DNA of 64,000 bases from Salticus scenicus. Its lineage: Eukaryota > Arthropoda > Arachnida > Araneae > Salticidae. Below the pieces are notes generated by a model. It was not told the origin of the DNA. It made no database searches and saw nothing but the letters and a program-made list of their open reading frames with translations. The number at the start of each line of letters is the position of its first letter. The first letter of the stretch is position 1. The stretch lies in contig OZ005662.1 of NCBI GenBank assembly GCA_963930645.1, forward strand, positions 78,027,841 to 78,091,840, in the 5' to 3' direction. Shown here piece by piece: positions 56,490 through 64,000 of this stretch. Both the position numbers and the translations under genes were made by a program.

Positions 56490-57317
56490 GCTATACGGTG
56501 CCGCAGCCACAGGTGGCGGAAACACGATCCAGAGGTTCGTGCTGTTCAAGATTAATTTTTAAGAATTTTTTCATGGTATACGCTGCCACAGGCACCGGGG
56601 TCACGAGCCCGAGTTCCGTTCTGTTTGAGGCAATTTTTTTTGTTATATATGATTATTATTTGTTTCGCGATGCTTTCATTTAAAAATAGAAATTCAAACA
56701 AAATAGAGTTAAAGATATTAAATCATACAAATTTAAAGTTCATTTAAGGTTATTATCATGGGCCCGGGCAACTCCGGTCGGGTTCATTTGGTTCCAGGTT
56801 AATTTTTGGGAATTTTTTCGTGTTGTTAGCGATCCTTGTATGCGCTGCCGCAGGCACCGGAGTCACAAGGCAGAGTTTCATTCGGTTCGAGGTAATTTTT
56901 TTGTTACAGCTGATTTTTTATTTTTATTTTTTGCGATGCTATGCTTTTATTAAAAAATAGAAATTCAAACATAATCGAGTTAAATATATAAAATCATACA
57001 AATTTAAGGTTCATTTAAGGTTATTATCATGGGCCCGGGCAACGCCGGTCGGGTTCGTTTGGTTCCAGATTAATTTTTGGGAAATTTTTTATGTTATTAG
57101 CGGCCAGCGTATGCGCTGCCGCAGGCACCGTGGTCACAAGGCAGAGTTTCGTTTGGTTCAAGGTAATTTTTTTGTTACATCTGATTATTTTTTCGCGATG
57201 CTCTATTTAAAAATAGAAATTCAAACAAAATCGAGTTTAGGATTTAAAATCATGCAAATTTAAGGTTTATTTAAATTTATTATCATAGGTCCGGACAACG
57301 CCGGGCGGCTCAGCTAA
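56490..57317 (+). repeat. ~250-bp tandem repeats of the Helitron 3' end
   Basis: Three units carry 'gcgctgccgcaggcaccg', 'ttttttgttac', 'aaatagaaattcaaac' and 'ttattatcatgggcccgggcaac' in order. Each unit ends with a segment that resembles the true element end ('aacgccgg'), so the 3' terminus itself appears to have been multiplied. Confidence 0.8.
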
Positions 57318-57319
57318 CA

Positions 57320-57655
57320 TGTAGTCATAGTATTAAACGAAATAGAAAATAAAAGATAGCAACCATTTATTTGGAGTCAGTTTGACGTCACCAATGACAA
57401 TACTTTGTAGAAAGTGGTGTCGTATATAGTATTTCTATTTATAAGCATTTTTCCGAATTTCTTTTTTTTAAGTGAAATGTCGTAAATTATATTAGATGTT
57501 TTAACTTGAAATACATTTAAATAATGATGCGACGGTTTTTGAAACATTACGGTCAATAAAGTGACCGTCGCATTCGACGGGTTCCAGCTAGTTATTATTA
57601 TTATTATTTTAAATAATATCTTACGTGGCCTTAATATTTTTTCCAGCTTTTTACA
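57320..57655. other. no recognised content
   Basis: AT-rich sequence. A 112-codon minus frame (57377-57715) overlaps the next palindromic MITE and has no recognised domain. Confidence 0.4.
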
Positions 57656-57657
57656 TA

Positions 57658-57870
57658 CAGTCGGTAACAAAAGTGTCCGAACACTAGCAAATATTCCTAT
57701 GGAAAAAAAGTACACTTCATACGGTTTTGTTAAATAAATCCTTGTCGAATCCTGTTCTTAGTCAGTGTAAGAACATGATTCGATAAGGATTTATTTAACA
57801 AAACCGTATGAAGTGTACTTTTCTTACATAGGAATTTTTGCTAGTGTTCGGACACTTTTGTTACCGTCTG
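57658..57870. mobile_element. AACAAAAGTGTCCGAAC palindromic MITE, copy 2
   Basis: A 213-bp palindrome from CAGTCGGTAACAAAAGTG to its inverse, flanked by TA. It matches the copy at 48539-48751 across its whole length. Confidence 0.9.
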
Positions 57871-57959
57871 TATACGAAAAAAGAAACTAAGTTTTAAAAT
57901 TTGCTGTATTTTAGTAATATTTATATAGTAATGTATATTAAATCACTTTTCTCACCCCA

Positions 57960-58150
57960 TTTCAACAAAATTCAAAAGTGTTTAGGACTTCAGTTTGTCT
58001 ACCTATCTGTCAGTCCGAGCTCTAAGTAGCGTAAATATTAATGGAATTCCTTGAAAATGATATATGTTAACCAAGTTCATTAACCGATGTCTCCTGTTGA
58101 AAATGGAGTAAATACCACTCTGTTGTCATTGGCGAGTTCTTCCTAAAGAT
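57960..58150 (-). repeat. isolated inverted unit of the 174-bp satellite
   Basis: The reverse complement shows 'gaaaatggagt', 'catcgg', 'gaacttggttaacatatatca' and 'ggaattccattaatatttacg', which are landmarks of the array at 14.8-19.7 kb. It begins near the 'cagtttgtctacctatctgtcagtccgagctc' equivalent of the GACAGACAG block end. It is the only copy outside the array. Confidence 0.6.
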
Positions 58151-58184
58151 AATTATGTTGCAAATTTACACATCCGTAAGAGTT

Positions 58185-58260
58185 GGTTGGTTGGTTGGAT
58201 TTTTTTTTTTTTCTGTCAAAAGATCCAAGAAAGGACATACTGCGCCAAACAAAGAAAAAG
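58185..58260 (-). repeat. SINE tail fragment
   Basis: 'ttggttggttggatttttt' matches the tail of the SINE at 46463-46781 and is followed by a T-run. Only this end is recognisable. Confidence 0.35.
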
Positions 58261-58463
58261 AAAAGAGAAGCATTTTCAAGCACTCAAGAATTTTCCAAAT
58301 AAAATGAAATGTTTTAAAAAGAGGCTCCCATCTAGACAGTCATAACTTAAAAACCACAAAAACAGACATGTAAAATGTAAGAAATAATATAAAATCAAAT
58401 GTCACAGCAAAAGCATGTTTCCATTAAAAAATTGTCATGGTGTGATTTAATGCGCAGTAGGCT

Positions 58464-58613
58464 ACACTATAAAAATATGTCCTATTTGCTGCCAGAAATT
58501 CTCTGTAATTTGAGAAAATATGCGTAATTTACGAAAAAAAATACGCTGTCAGAACGTATTTTCTTAAATTACAGAGAATTTCTGGCAAGAAATAGGACAC
58601 ATTTTTTACTGTG
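58464..58613. mobile_element. CACTGT foldback MITE, subfamily A
   Basis: A 150-bp palindrome with slightly mutated tips (CACTATAAAAATATGTCC and TTTTTTACTGTG). Confidence 0.85.
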
Positions 58614-58639
58614 AGTTAGAGGGGAAACAAAGAAAAAAA

Positions 58640-59190
58640 GAAAAAGATTACTCGTGCTTGGGGTTCGTGACACCCTTTGAAAAAGTAAGGAAGTTAGCCC
58701 CGCCCGAGTGGGAGGGGGGGGGGTATGAAAGGGGAGGATAATGCTTCTTAATATACCAAAAATTTTCTAGTTTGACTATTAATATTATAAATCTATATAT
58801 TTTAAAAATTTATCATTGAAAAGTTTAAAGTAATTCTCATTATGTACATTAATACGAATTTTCGTCCTATACTGCCATATTAAAAATCATAAAAAAAAAA
58901 AAGAGATAACATAGTCACCTGTTGAACGATTAATCTCTAAATATATTTAGCGTCAATTCATATGAAGGTCTATCTAAATATCATGTCTTGTTAAATTTCA
59001 TGCAATATTTTGTACTATACAGCGTCTACAAAATTTTTATATACACAGACAGAATTTTCTAAAACTGATGCAATCTCAATTCGTATAAATTCTTCGAAAG
59101 CCAGAGATTGAAAATTTTTCCGAAACCAATAGTATATTCTAATATATACAGAAGAGAGTAAAAAATAAATGTAAAAAGAAAAATGAATTT
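58640..59190 (+). repeat. dispersed repeat with G/C tract, third copy
   Basis: Shares 'attatgtacattaatacgaa', 'cctatactgccatattaaaaat' and 'tatacagcgtctacaaaattt' with 26880-27515 in the same order. The homopolymer here is 'gggaggggggggggta' near 58710. The 132-codon minus frame at 59015-59413 lies mostly in this repeat. Confidence 0.6.
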
Positions 59191-59194
59191 CAAT

Positions 59195-60500
59195 AACTGA
59201 ATATTTTAATACTATTCCATATGAATGTATTATGAATGTATTACTTTTAACAAAATACATCATTATAAAACAAAGCACTATCTCTGGACTTGGTTTATAT
59301 AATTTAAGAGCTTTGTGCGAATTACTAGCTCTCTGGGATGCACATTTACAATTAATATCTTTAGATAAAAAAAATATGGAAAAAACCCAACGTTCAATAT
59401 TTAACATCCCCAACTGATGCAGGAAGATATGATGGGTAGGAGAGACCGTGGTAATTTAGTATAAGGTAAAAGTTGGCACTCATATTTTTTTTTTTGCCAC
59501 AATTGAGGTAGAAAGTTTCCATTTTACTAGTGGGGAATGTAGGTATAGATGCACCATCTACCGTGAATTTAATCTGCTTTAAAGCGTCATGAATCCCTGT
59601 TTCATTATTTTTCTTTCTGACTAATGAGTAAATTTTCTTAAAGTGAATTTCTTGATCTAGTTAATCTGTCGATCCAATTCAGGCGTTACTGTGTGAGTTT
59701 TCACACTTACGTTCTCTAAAAGTAAATTTATTTTTTTCAAATTTTCTCAGAGTCAAAAAGTGCCAACCGATTAAATTGGCATCGTAAATATCAAGCCAAA
59801 AAGAACACCAAGCTATTTCTTTGTCTTTAGTACATTTTAATACAAAATTTTTGAATATAATTTCTCGTTACTAAAACTCAAACCAATTTGGCATAAAAAA
59901 AATGCGCCACCTGTCAATCAAAGCAACGGACGAAGTCGGTTCGCAGCTGCGCGCCGGACAGTCGACATTAATCCATTAAAAATCTATTTTTAGAACAATA
60001 ATGATCTGCTCGAAAAGTAATAATAGCTTTTTTATGTAAACAGAAGCATAATTATTAACAGAAATTTCTATGCTAGAAATAAGCTGGTAACGAATTTTGA
60101 AACACATTCTCAAATAAATAATTATGGTGAAACTGATTTAATTCTGTCGGGGAAGAAGTATAAATAAAATTACTTTTCATAAACCTCGATATAAAAATTG
60201 CTTTATTTTACTCAGAGAACAATATGCTTGCATCTATTAAAAGGCAAAGAAACGCTATTTAATGAAACCTTTTTGGTTTGAAAAGAAAACGGGAAATTAT
60301 GTTTAATTAATTAATTGAATTACATAAATGTAAAAAGATATATATATATTTTTTATTAATTATATAAATCTATCTTTTTTGTTATAATAAAATTTAAAAT
60401 AAATTAACTTTTAAAGAACATATGTGTGAACACTCACACAATTACTTAAGACAGTTTTCGAAAAAGTTGTTTAATGTGGTTGCATGTATACATTTAAAAC
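59195..60500. other. gene-free stretch with one CpG-rich patch
   Basis: AT-rich sequence apart from about 59927-59970 ('aacggacgaagtcggttcgc', 'agctgcgcgccggacagtcg'), which has many CpGs in a short span. No reading frame or promoter element could be tied to it. Confidence 0.4.
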
Positions 60501-60508
60501 TCTTTTTT

Positions 60509-60832
60509 CTAATATTTGTCACTCTGTGGTAGCCTTCTTATGTAGGATATACCTGTGGGACTAGTTGGCAGAGCTGTAACATAATTATGACATAGTTTGA
60601 CATTCCTTAATGACAATTTAAAAGCTGAGAACTTCGCCATGTTGAAGAGTTTTATCCTCAGCCTCCTGGCAAGACAATGGTGAGGGTTTTCATTCGACAA
60701 TTCCGGCGAATCAAACGGATGCCAAAAGTTCACAAAAAACAAGATCAATAACAAATCCTCTACAAATTCAAGGGCCTCCTGATCATCCTGAATACACAAT
60801 AACTGACCTTGTTCTGGGGAAATATTAATCAA
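60509..60832 (-). CDS. uncertain 107-codon frame
   Basis: This ATG-to-stop frame on the minus strand has an amino-acid composition unlike the poly-Phe/poly-Lys shadows elsewhere: an acidic start (QDDQEALEFVEDL), a hydrophobic stretch (LLLILFFVNFW) and a basic second half (RRLRIKLFNMAKFS). The underlying DNA is less AT-rich than its surroundings. I recognise no family. It could be a chance frame, an exon (a TTTCCCCAG acceptor-like site lies just inside the start), or part of an unrecognised transposon. Confidence 0.15.
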   Translation of the reverse strand: MINISPEQGQLLCIQDDQEALEFVEDLLLILFFVNFWHPFDSPELSNENPHHCLARRLRIKLFNMAKFSAFKLSLRNVKLCHNYVTALPTSPTGISYIRRLPQSDKY

Positions 60833-60839
60833 GCAAGTA

Positions 60840-61070
60840 CCTTAGGAAAATTGACTAAACGATCGCCATTAGATTCGCATGTCTCTCATGGCCAAAGGGT
60901 GGAAGTGGGCATAACCAGACGTTAATGATACAATTTTGTACGAAAAAAGCAAAATTGTACGAAAATTAAACTCATCTGTTCAAATAAGTGTACGTATAAC
61001 TCCTACATTCGTGGTTGATTTCAAACTTTAAGTTAATTCTATTTGAATGGTATTTGAATTCTATGAATTC
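60840..61070. other. no recognised content
   Basis: AT-rich spacer up to a foldback MITE. Confidence 0.35.
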
Positions 61071-61072
61071 TA

Positions 61073-61203
61073 CACTGTAAAAAGTATGTCCTATTTGCTG
61101 CCAGAAAATATGTTCATACAACGTAATTTTTTTGTAAATTACGCGTATTTTCTCAAATTATAGAGAATTTCTGGCACCAAATAGGACATATTTTTTTACA
61201 GTG
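61073..61203. mobile_element. CACTGT foldback MITE, subfamily A, internally deleted
   Basis: A 131-bp copy from CACTGTAAAAAGTATGTCC to TTTTTACAGTG with TA at both ends. The left arm lacks the ATTCTCTGTAATTTGAG part that the right arm still has. Confidence 0.85.
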
Positions 61204-61209
61204 TATTTG

Positions 61210-61920
61210 AATGATTTTGTAGGTATCTACTAATACAACACTGAATAGAATTTATTTTACTTGATAAAACTATTATTTTTTATGTATTTAAGAAGATACA
61301 TTTTGGTTAAATATTATTAATATGGGTTGGTTAAAATAAAATGGTTTTTCTCTAATTTTATTTTATTTTATTTTATTTTATTTTATTTTATTTTTTTTGT
61401 TCTGCCTAAGTATCCCTATTCTTATAAAGGTGTGCAAAGTCACCCCCTACAGCTATGCCAACTAACCACATGTACGATGTTGGTTTTCATAGCTATAGAT
61501 TTTCAGAAAAACTGTTTTGGAGGTCGTTTAAATGAGAATTTAATTTATGGATCTTACATGATTTTGTACCCAAATAGAAAAATTCAAATAGAAAATTACA
61601 AAACCAAAATCTATGTCGACTAGCCTCAGTCTCCCTAATTATTTGACATTAAAATATGTCTACGTTTAAACTATGAAAGGTTTTTATTTTTTTATTTTTA
61701 AATGAAAGCCATTTGCATATTAACGCATTAATCGCATTATTTACATATTAACCTTTTATCAGTCGACAGTACTTTAAAGTACCCTCAGTTTAAAAAGTGT
61801 ATAAAATCGAATTTATGAAAAAACTGCCAAAGGTATTTATACGAATAGAAAGTAAACACCTCACCTTAATCTCACTCCGTGGCACTAGACGCTGCCGTTT
61901 TTATTCAATAAAACATTTTA
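61210..61920. other. gene-free stretch with (TTTTA)n
   Basis: A pentanucleotide TTTTA run lies at about 61356-61398. The 98-codon plus frame at 61327-61623 starts in that run. Its second half looks less biased but matches nothing I know. Confidence 0.4.
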
Positions 61921-61922
61921 TA

Positions 61923-62071
61923 CACTGTAAAAACTATGTCCTATTTGCTGTCAGAAATTCTCTGTAATTTGAGAAAATACGCGTAATTTACGAAAAAATT
62001 ACGTTGTCAGAACGTATTTTCTCAAATTACAGAGAATTTCTGGAAGCAAATAGGACATATTTTTCACAGTG
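61923..62071. mobile_element. CACTGT foldback MITE, subfamily A
   Basis: A full-length 149-bp palindrome with TA on both sides. One arm reads CTGTCAG instead of CTGCCAG. Confidence 0.9.
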
Positions 62072-62074
62072 TAC

Positions 62075-62434
62075 ACTGAAGTACAACCTCACTAAATCCC
62101 ATTCAATACTATGATGAAGAGATACGCATAGATTTTATTGCTTATATCATTGAAAAAAATGCTCTTGCGTTACAGGAAATCCTGTGTCAAATATATCATT
62201 TGTCTGTTTAATAATGCGGCAGATCAAGGTTAAAAATCCTACCAATGTTACTTTTTTCAAGACGAAACACCAATGTTTGGGATCGCTGAGTTTTTGACTC
62301 ACAACACAGTAAAAACTATACAGATTTTATGCTTTTATTATAATATTTTTTTATAGAATACATGAAAGTATAAGTACACTAATGATAATTTCTCGCTGTA
62401 AATTTCAATTTATATCTTTTAAAAATCGATTTTT

Positions 62435-62468
<34 letters not shown>

Positions 62469-62560
62469 ATAAAATAGAAGAAATAAATCCGAGTGTATTT
62501 CAGTCAGTGATTTTATTCGATTTTATTTATTTATTTATTTATTAAAATTATTAAAAAATC
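62075..62560. other. no recognised content
   Basis: AT-rich sequence with a (TA)n run at about 62443-62468 and a TTTA run at 62522-62543. Confidence 0.4.
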
Positions 62561-62566
62561 CATATA

Positions 62567-63369
62567 CAGGGTAGCCATAATAAAACTAACACTGTTTGAA
62601 GTGCTCTGTAGAGTGATTTAATTGCGCGAATGGCGCCAAATTTTGTAGGATGATTTAACAAGACGGGGGACGAAGGATTGCACTAAAAAAAATATTTGTT
62701 CGTAAAGTCACCGTTAGGAAAATATGCGGCACTGTGTAAAAGAAATGAGAGTTCTAAAAAACGCAGAATCAATATTGAAATATAATTACCTTTTATTTAG
62801 TACATTTCACAATTTAATTCAAGTTTAATGTGGTAACAATTTTTTAAAAAAGCGAAAGAAAATCACGCAAACAGTGATAAACTTTCTTTATCTGCAATTT
62901 CATTTACTGAGGACTTATTCAGTCGTCGCCTGAAATTGATCGGTTACTTCGAGCGTTGGAAAGTTTGATCTGTAGACCGGTTAAGAAACTTAATGGAAAG
63001 AATCTGCAATGGGTCAGCCTAAAACGCTTTTCGAATTGTACAAGAGATTCCTGGACACATGTTACTTTCTGCTGTTGTGAACAGAATGCAAAAGTGGTCC
63101 ACAAAACTGGTGGACACACTGAACCTGATTTGAATATGCTAAATAAAAGGTCATTTTATTTCAGTATTGATTCTGCGTTTTTTAGAACATCATTTCTTTT
63201 ACAGAGCGCCACACGTTTCCCAAGCGGTGATTTTTGGAACTAATATTTTTTTTAGTGCAATCCTTCGTCCACCGATTTGTTAAATCATCCTACAAAATCT
63301 GTCGCCATTCGCGCAAGTAGATCACTGTACAGAACACTGTAAACACTGTCAGTTTAATTATGGCCCCTG
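62567..63369 (+). mobile_element. mariner-type element with ~220-bp inverted ends
   Basis: The 803-bp element starts CAGGGTAGCCATAATAAAAC and ends with the inverse of CAGGGGCCATAATTAAACTG, each next to TA. The inverted similarity continues inward to about 62790 and 63145 ('gattctgcgttttttagaac' and its inverse). The long arms flank a single-copy centre with a transposase C-terminal relic. It has lost the catalytic region and is non-autonomous. Confidence 0.75.
62903..63133 (+). pseudogene. mariner/IS630-like transposase C-terminal relic
   Basis: After a frameshift near 62965 and one stop, the frame shows RLRNLMERI, then NAFRIVQEIPGHMLLSAVVNR and MQKWSTKLVDTLNLI. This follows the pattern 'lk.rI..a...Ip..mL..v..n...R...c....G.h' found at the C-terminus of many arthropod mariner-type transposases. 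The final cysteine and GGxH positions are replaced or shifted. Only about 75 residues remain. Confidence 0.5.
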
Positions 63370-63374
63370 TACAA

Positions 63375-64000
63375 TTAATTGAATTATAAACATCACCTAT
63401 ATAAAATTTTACAAAATAAATAAATGAAATAAAATAAAGAGGATTCATATTAGCAAAATACAGAGATGTGCAAATTTATAGTTAACCCCAATCTTTAGAT
63501 TTTTCGATACAGTTCGATATCAATTAATAATAAAAAATATATAAAATTAGAGGGTATCATCTCTTGTTACAATTTGCATCTGAAAACAGAAATAATCTTG
63601 GACATTAACCAAAAATGTTATAAAAGTTTTACTAAAAATTTATTAGTTTAAATTGTATGTAGTGCATGTTTCGGATTAATAATAAAGAGGTTTGAAGTCA
63701 TAGAAAAAAATCAATATTTCCAAATATTATGTTTAAAAAGCTATATTTTCTAATATTTTTAAAAGACATTGTTCATAAAATTTCTTGGGATTAATCTTTT
63801 TACGACAAAAGATGTGTCATATGCACTGGAAGTAGGAAAGTATTTTGAAGATACTTTAAAATGGGTTTTCTCAAAACATTAAATATTTTCTTTTCTAAAA
63901 ATGTTTTAATAAGTTAATGTGTTCCCTTAAAGGAATGTATCTTTTATCAGTATTTTGGGAGTGAAAATATTTCAGTTGTTCTTGAAATACATAAAATATT
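63375..64000. other. no recognised content
   Basis: AT-rich sequence up to the window edge, with no supported feature. Confidence 0.4.

Larger units (their letters stand above)
54852..57317 (+). mobile_element. non-autonomous Helitron 4, tandem-repeat rich
   Basis: The start TCTTATATATTAAAAAAA after an A, and the end 'aacgccgggcggctcagCTAA', fit Helitron termini (CTRR end, GC-rich hairpin upstream). The length is about 2.47 kb. The interior consists of three separate tandem arrays listed below. No Rep/helicase is present. The base after CTAA is C rather than the usual T, so the exact 3' end is less certain than for Helitrons 1-3. Confidence 0.65.

Noticed and set aside
57377..57715. 112-codon minus-strand frame
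   Set aside because: Its start lies inside the 213-bp palindromic MITE and no domain is visible.
59015..59413. 132-codon minus-strand frame, the longest in the window
   Set aside because: Most of it overlaps the dispersed poly-C repeat family and it shows no domain; its length is explained by chance in AT-rich sequence.
61327..61623. 98-codon plus-strand frame
   Set aside because: The start lies in the (TTTTA)n microsatellite and the rest matches no family I know.

Overview
This window looks like intergenic or heterochromatic DNA from an AT-rich animal genome, most likely an arthropod and possibly a chelicerate. The arthropod guess rests on the transposon types (Tc1/mariner and piggyBac-like elements, non-autonomous Helitrons, THAP-derived fragments, tRNA-derived SINEs with a GGTT-type tail). 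The species cannot be read from the sequence. No intact protein-coding gene could be supported. Nearly all open frames are short, low-complexity or lie inside repeats. Poly-A/poly-T tracts and microsatellites are dense throughout.

Layout. 1-12.9 kb: degenerate repeats, small TIR elements and several copies of a palindromic CACTGT MITE. They surround two head-to-tail non-autonomous Helitrons (2808-7023) that split an older MITE and are themselves invaded by two THAP-bearing mini-elements and a hAT-type MITE. A tandemly duplicated tRNA-like SINE lies at 10.67-11.28 kb. 12.91-19.76 kb: one dead Tc1-like transposon. It is interrupted by a 5.15-kb satellite-built element with its own inverted termini, which is in turn interrupted by a 1.3-kb TIR element rich in TGTCTGAA repeats that carries a tRNA-like relic. 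19.97-30.3 kb: a piggyBac-type MITE, a long inverted repeat, a duplicated MITE block, and more foldback copies. 30.31-32.10 kb: a third Helitron, reverse strand. 33.4-45 kb: dispersed repeats, a pogo-like transposase tail, tandem TTAA-flanked repeats and a pogo/Tigger-type deletion derivative. 45.3-49.9 kb: a duplicated segment, a SINE and two more palindromic MITE families. 50-64 kb: a palindromic Tc1 relic, a fourth Helitron built largely of tandem repeats, and a mariner-type element with long TIRs and a transposase tail.

The most informative property is that pairs of paralogous repeats in the same window serve as empty sites for each other. This lets the boundaries, target preferences and order of insertion of several elements be read directly. 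The strongest leads are the THAP mini-elements with an AT target, the 15-copy foldback family that keeps a common core while its tips differ, and the four-level nest at 12.9-19.8 kb. Nothing here indicates an operon-like or defence-type gene system.
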